The notes under the pieces: model-generated
What the model saw: only the letters and a program-made list of their open reading frames with translations
Told to the model about the DNA's origin: nothing
The model's database searches: none
Program-made: the position numbers and the translations under genes
Shown here: positions 6,603-10,949 of the stretch, in pieces
How positions within the stretch are numbered: position 1 is the stretch's first letter
Layout: every line of letters begins with the position of its first letter
NCBI GenBank assembly: GCA_937876435.1
Contig: CALEIL010000254.1
Span: 1 to 10,949 of the forward strand
Direction of reading: 5' to 3'
Source of the DNA: an uncultured Bacteroidota bacterium
GTDB lineage: Bacteria > Bacteroidota > Bacteroidia > Chitinophagales > Saprospiraceae
Length of the DNA stretch: 10,949 bases

Positions 6603-9600
6603 TCTCATCCAAAATTTCAACGAAAGCTTGCAAACGGGCTTTGTAGATAAATCCATTTTGTCTAATATGGATTATCAACCTGAATTACTCGTTAATCAGA
6701 AAAATCCCCCAAAAAAGATTCTCTCCACTATCCTTCATGAGTTTGAAAATTGCAATCAGTTTTTTATTTCCGTAGCTTTTGTCACAACCAGCGGGGTAGC
6801 TACGATCATCAACGTGCTCAAGGAACTTGAGAACCGCGGGATCCAGGGTCAAATATTAGTTTCCCAGTATTTAAATTTCACCCAGCCCGAAGCACTAAAA
6901 CGATTGGTCCAGTTTAAAAACATAGACCTCAGAATTGCAATCACGGGCAATACCCACACCAAAGGATATATCTTTAAAAACAAAGATCACTACAATCTGA
7001 TCGTAGGTAGTAGTAATCTGACAGCGCAGGCACTGTCCACTAATAAAGAGTGGAATATCAAATTATCTGCTTTAGACGAGAGCGGGATCGTCGAAAAGGT
7101 ACTCCGGGAATTTCATTTAGATTTTGAAAAAGGTATTCCTGTATCACCAGAATACATATTATCATATCAGGAAATTTATCAGGTTCAATTTTTGCTGAGG
7201 CAAAAAATTCAACTTGAAAGTATAGTTGATTCACGGGCCCACATCCGTCCCAATTCAATGCAAGTAGAAGCGTTGAAGAATCTGCAAGAATTGAGGAGTC
7301 AACAAAAAAATAAAGCGCTCATCATTTCTGCCACGGGAACTGGGAAAACCTATTTGTCGGCGTTTGATGCCAAAGCATTTAATCCGGCTAAGTTGCTTTT
7401 CGTAGTACATAGATTAACCATCGCAAAAGACTCCTTGCACACATTTCGCAGCGTTTTTGGGGAAAGAAAAACCATGGGTCTGTATTCTGGAAATCAGAAA
7501 GATCTGGACTGTGATTTTGTGTTCTCAACTATTCAAACTATTTCCAAATCCAACCATTTGGACAACTTTGCGAAAGATCATTTCGACTACATCATAATCG
7601 ATGAAACTCACCGTTCAGGAGCTGATTCATACCTGCGCTTAATTGAACACTTTGAACCCAAATTTTTGTTGGGGATGACAGCTACTCCCGAACGAACAGA
7701 CGGCAACGATATATTTCAACTCTTTGACCACAACATTGCTTATGAAATCCGCTTAAACAGGGCAATGGAAGAGGAAATGCTTAGTACGTTTCACTATTAT
7801 GGTGTCACCGATTTGTCGATAGACAACGCTGAAGTGGACCACAAATCAGATTTCAGATATTTAGTTTCTGAAGAACGAGTAGAAAGAATCATTGAACACG
7901 CACGATTCTACGGGAGTGATAATGGAATAACGAGAGGCTTAATCTTCTGTTCCAGAAGGAACGAAGCAATGGAGTTATCCAAATTGTTCAATGCCCGCGG
8001 TTTTAAGACGATTGCCTTAACAGGAGATAGCTCTGAGGAGGAAAGATCCAAATCGATCGAGCGGTTAGAAACTGATGATTTGATTGAAAAACTAGATTAC
8101 ATTTTCACAGTCGATATCTTCAACGAAGGGATTGATATTCCTAAAATCAATCAAGTAATCATGCTTCGCCCCACTGAGTCAGCGATTATTTTTATACAGC
8201 AATTGGGAAGAGGGCTTCGGAAAGTGGATGGGAAAGCCTATTTGACAGTGATTGATTTCATTGGGAACTATGAAAATAATTACCTGATCCCAATTGCATT
8301 GTACGGCGATACTTCCTACAATAAGGACTCTTTGAGGAAATTAATGACGGAAGGGAGTAGAATGATTCCGGGAACTTCGACCATTAATTTCGATGAAATC
8401 ACCAAAGAGAGAATCTTTCAATCCATTGATTTCGCCAAAATGAATTTGTTAACTGACCTGAAGAAGGATTACAACCTTTTGAAGTTCAAGTTGGGGCGGG
8501 TTCCATTGATGATGGACTTTATTGAGCATGGATCCCGGGATCCGTTCTTATTTGTGGAGTACGACAAATCCTACTACAACTTTATGGCAAGAGTTGAGAA
8601 ATTAGAATACCCTTCATTATCTCCATTGCAGATTAAACTTCTGGAGTTGTTTTCTAAAGAAGTAAATAACTCGAAAAGGGTTGAGGAAAGTTTAATTCTC
8701 AAGCTACTGATCGATAATGGAACACTTGCGGTAACAGATTTGAAAAACGGGGTCCTTGAAAAGTACGGTTATTCCGTATCGGATGATACGATAGAATCCT
8801 GCGTTACCAATTTAAACTTTGAGTTTGTACGCGAAAGCAAAAACAGGAAGATGTCGTCTGTGAAAGAGATATATCACTTAGACATACTGAGCATTAAAAA
8901 CGGAAATTTTGTCTTTTCACATGAGTTCAATTCACATCTAAGTCATGAAATTTTCACGCGTTTTTTAATTGATTCAGTAAATTACTCGATCTACGAATTC
9001 GATCGATTGTTTGACCTGGGAAAATGGAAAAATGGATTTGTACTGTACAGAAAGTACTCGCGCAAAGATGTCTTTAGAATATTGAATGTATCGGCAAATC
9101 CGGTGGCCCAAAACGTGGGTGGATATCTTGTAAGCCCGGATAATGATCATTGTCCCATTTTCGTGAACTATCATAAAGAAGAGCATATTTCGGAATCGAC
9201 CAAGTACGAGGATGAGTTTGTAAATAATAAAGAATTTGATTGGATGTCAAAGTCCAACAGAACGGTGAAAAGTAATGATGTCCAATCAATCCTGGGCTAT
9301 AAGGGGCCGATTCGCCTCCCATTGTTTATCAAGAAGAACAATGATGAAGGAATGGACTTCTACTATATGGGCGATGTAAGACCTGAATTGAATCGAGTGG
9401 ACCAAACCACCATTTCCAATGATAATGGAAAACAACTTCCAGTGGTGAAAATCAGATTCAATTTAGATGACCCTGTTGCACCGACGATGTACAACTATTT
9501 ACAGGAAAAGCCAACAGTCAATGGTCATGGACGAGCACAGACAGCTGAGCCCATCCCTGTTCAAAAACTTCCCGATTTTGAAGGAAAGATAAGGAACCCC

Positions 9601-10044
9601 GTTCCATTATATGACTTTTATGCCGCCGCTGGCACGTTTAGTGAATTGCAATCTGAGAAGGACTATACGTACATCGAGGGACCTGAAAACAGCTCGAACA
9701 ACGATTATTTCGCTTGTAGGATCATAGGGGAGTCGATGAACAGAGTGATTCCAAATGGTTCTATTTGCTTGTTCAAGCCCTATGCTGGTGGAAGCAGAAA
9801 TGGGAAAATTGTATTGGTTGAGAATATGGATATTCAAGATCCGGATTTTAACTCGGCATTTACCATCAAGACCTATTCCAGTGAAAAAACTATTACTCCG
9901 GATGGATGGGAGCACACTTTAGTAGTGTTGAGACCCAATTCATTTGATAGTTCATACCACAATATTCGTATCACAGAAGAAAACGCCTCAGGGATGAGGG
10001 TTGTCGGTGAGTTTGTGAAGATTTTGAATGAGTCTAATGAGTAA
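6595..10044 (+). CDS. PLD nuclease - SF2 helicase - DUF3427 - S24/LexA-like peptidase fusion, 1149 aa
   Basis: A large cytoplasmic DNA-processing protein. Domains in order: PLD-type nuclease (about 40-185) with one HxK motif (H121, K123) and GSSN (138-141), implying a dimeric active site; SF2 helicase core (about 215-560) with Q-motif Q223, Walker A ATGTGKT (K251), DETH 336-339, TATPER 362-367, GIDIP 512-516 and QQLGRGLRK 535-543; an unassigned linker (565-790); a DUF3427-type region (about 800-970); and a C-terminal S24 peptidase domain (1003-1149) with IIGESM (S1047) and FTIK (K1092). An Ala-Gly pair (1012/1013) lies 35 residues before the serine, as in LexA, so self-cleavage is plausible. 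From memory, relatives ending after DUF3427 are about 950-1000 residues; the extra length is the peptidase. The ATG at 6595 lies inside the Nudix gene, lacks a strong Shine-Dalgarno and fits coupled translation. No LexA box was recognised upstream. Domain calls are strong; a role in defence or DNA damage is inferred. Confidence 0.93.
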   Translation: MDNLIQNFNESLQTGFVDKSILSNMDYQPELLVNQKNPPKKILSTILHEFENCNQFFISVAFVTTSGVATIINVLKELENRGIQGQILVSQYLNFTQPEALKRLVQFKNIDLRIAITGNTHTKGYIFKNKDHYNLIVGSSNLTAQALSTNKEWNIKLSALDESGIVEKVLREFHLDFEKGIPVSPEYILSYQEIYQVQFLLRQKIQLESIVDSRAHIRPNSMQVEALKNLQELRSQQKNKALIISATGTGKTYLSAFDAKAFNPAKLLFVVHRLTIAKDSLHTFRSVFGERKTMGLYSGNQKDLDCDFVFSTIQTISKSNHLDNFAKDHFDYIIIDETHRSGADSYLRLIEHFEPKFLLGMTATPERTDGNDIFQLFDHNIAYEIRLNRAMEEEMLSTFHYYGVTDLSIDNAEVDHKSDFRYLVSEERVERIIEHARFYGSDNGITRGLIFCSRRNEAMELSKLFNARGFKTIALTGDSSEEERSKSIERLETDDLIEKLDYIFTVDIFNEGIDIPKINQVIMLRPTESAIIFIQQLGRGLRKVDGKAYLTVIDFIGNYENNYLIPIALYGDTSYNKDSLRKLMTEGSRMIPGTSTINFDEITKERIFQSIDFAKMNLLTDLKKDYNLLKFKLGRVPLMMDFIEHGSRDPFLFVEYDKSYYNFMARVEKLEYPSLSPLQIKLLELFSKEVNNSKRVEESLILKLLIDNGTLAVTDLKNGVLEKYGYSVSDDTIESCVTNLNFEFVRESKNRKMSSVKEIYHLDILSIKNGNFVFSHEFNSHLSHEIFTRFLIDSVNYSIYEFDRLFDLGKWKNGFVLYRKYSRKDVFRILNVSANPVAQNVGGYLVSPDNDHCPIFVNYHKEEHISESTKYEDEFVNNKEFDWMSKSNRTVKSNDVQSILGYKGPIRLPLFIKKNNDEGMDFYYMGDVRPELNRVDQTTISNDNGKQLPVVKIRFNLDDPVAPTMYNYLQEKPTVNGHGRAQTAEPIPVQKLPDFEGKIRNPVPLYDFYAAAGTFSELQSEKDYTYIEGPENSSNNDYFACRIIGESMNRVIPNGSICLFKPYAGGSRNGKIVLVENMDIQDPDFNSAFTIKTYSSEKTITPDGWEHTLVVLRPNSFDSSYHNIRITEENASGMRVVGEFVKILNESNE

Positions 10045-10312
10045 GGGGAGTGGACTGTAGGCTTGTGGTACCGGGCATTCCATATCCTTATGACATTTCG
10101 GGTAATCACAGCGGATAAGACTTTTGAGGGTGAGGCGCCGAGGGAGGGAGTTATCTTTATAACTAAAAAATTAAGCTGCAATAGGGATGGTATCAAGCTG
10201 TGAAATCCGGCTTCGGCCTTCCAATAAAACGAAAGAACAATACGTAGCCATTACCACCGTTGTAAATTGATGGGCAATAGGGATAAAATCACCCATTTCA
10301 AACTCCATTCAA

Positions 10313-10501
10313 ATGATTGATTTTAAATCAGTATTTTTATATAATGACCAACCGGTTACCTGTCCATCCTGTGGTAATAGGACAGAAATTGTATTTGATA
10401 TGTCCCATACAGTAGAACAAACACAAATCCACGAGTGCTTGAAATTTGACTGCCAGAATTCATTCGTTACTCAAAGGAATGATGAAGAAGAGGGAGTATA
10501 G
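10313..10501 (+). CDS. Small zinc-ribbon-like protein, 62 aa, function unknown
   Basis: A short soluble protein with a paired cysteine pattern: CPSCG (C17, C20), then HECLKFDC (C42, C47), the layout of a single zinc ribbon that could hold one Zn ion. Between the knuckles is a short, possibly beta-strand segment (RTEIVFDMSH). The C-terminus is acidic (NDEEEG). There is no signal peptide or membrane segment. The ATG at 10313 is followed at once by a plausible fold, but the upstream bases show no clear ribosome binding site. It sits 268 bases after the helicase on the same strand, too far to assume one operon. It could be a stand-alone hypothetical protein or a minor accessory of the preceding module. 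The coding call rests on the cysteine spacing; function is not recognised. Confidence 0.6.
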   Translation: MIDFKSVFLYNDQPVTCPSCGNRTEIVFDMSHTVEQTQIHECLKFDCQNSFVTQRNDEEEGV

Positions 10502-10949
10502 GTCAATACTACATCGTAGGTAACTGTCCATTTGGAGTTGGGCATACTTAGCTCCCCACACCCTGTCATTTTTGGATATATCCCGATCTGCATGAACCGC
10601 AAAATCAATCGATAAGCCATACCAGAATTGTTTAAGAGTGTTATACGAACGAATACATTCACGGAAGATGGAAGATCCATGAATCAATCATTGATCGCAG
10701 GAAGGGCATAAAACGACCATGGCTTAGATATTCAACAATCGGATGAAACTTTTAGCGGTAGAACAGCGGAGATCCCCATTTCGCTCAGGATTATGCAATA
10801 TCTGGCGACACCCACAAATATCGAAGCTATAAAATAATAGTCATGATGGATTAAGCAAAAATTGCTACATTGTATCGAGGTAATACAATCATCCGGTAGA
10901 GTGGAGAGGGTATGAGAGACTCGTGCACGAAAATCTAAATACATATCAT
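10502..10949. other. Right-hand end without an intact gene
   Basis: No gene could be supported here. A + strand frame is protein-like from 10616 but is broken by TAA at 10709 and again at 10835. - strand frames at about 10460-10687 and 10732-10944 are open but give no recognisable motif. Near the end are an inverted repeat (10869-10889) and a perfect 10-base palindrome TCGTGCACGA (10921-10930). It may be decayed coding DNA plus the regulatory region of a gene beyond the window. Confidence 0.5.
10869..10889. repeat. 7-bp perfect inverted repeat, operator-like
   Basis: ATTGTAT and ATACAAT flank a 7-base spacer. The symmetry and AT-rich arms resemble a dimeric repressor site, but no gene start is visible nearby, so function is unassigned and chance occurrence is possible. 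Confidence 0.35.

Noticed and set aside
6595..10044. Reading the large gene as a Mokosh, DISARM or type I restriction component
   Set aside because: The domain order and the C-terminal S24 domain do not fit; no methylase, specificity subunit or DUF1998 helicase is in the window.
10090..10203. 37-codon + strand frame starting MTFRVITADKTFEG
   Set aside because: Too short, no homology recognised and no ribosome binding site; it is overlapped by an equally open - strand frame.
10206..10217. Short GGC-TTCG-GCC hairpin as a terminator after the helicase
   Set aside because: Only a 3-bp clean stem and no T-run follows.
10460..10687. 75-codon - strand frame at the right end
   Set aside because: No recognisable domain; it overlaps the end of the zinc-ribbon gene and may be chance or decay.

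Overview
The window looks like a chromosomal segment from a member of the Bacteroidota, not resolved further. The grounds are: an RND pump gene followed directly by a lipoprotein-type TolC-family channel; a C-terminal fragment of an ECF-type sigma factor ending in a hydrophobic tail, as is common in that phylum; and mostly weak ribosome binding sites. No rRNA, tRNA, CRISPR array or intact transposase was seen.

Left part (2-4314): the 3' portion of an efflux operon on the + strand. An RND inner-membrane transporter, cut by the window edge and missing roughly 100 N-terminal residues, overlaps by 4 bases the start of an outer-membrane efflux lipoprotein. The periplasmic adaptor is not in the window and is probably upstream. 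A weak hairpin just after the second gene may end the operon.

Middle (4315-5343): about 1 kb without an intact gene. It holds a 3' fragment of an ECF sigma factor gene on the - strand, a faint trace of a Crp/Fnr-like N-terminus on the + strand, and two diverged copies of a roughly 50-base direct repeat. From about 4970 rightwards the DNA is visibly more AT-rich than the efflux operon. This looks like a scar between an old chromosomal operon and an accessory block.

Right part (5344-10501): an ankyrin-repeat protein, then a tight two-gene unit of a MutT-type Nudix hydrolase and a 1149-residue protein that overlaps it by 8 bases. The large protein has, in order, a PLD-type nuclease domain, an SF2 helicase core with a DETH box, a DUF3427-type region and a C-terminal S24/LexA-like peptidase domain. 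The peptidase has a Ser/Lys pair and an upstream Ala-Gly whose spacing to the serine equals that of LexA. I read the pair as a candidate DNA-damage-responsive or anti-mobile-element module in which self-cleavage may switch a helicase-nuclease. The domain calls are strong; the function is inference. A small zinc-ribbon protein follows. The last 450 bases contain only broken reading frames and short inverted repeats.
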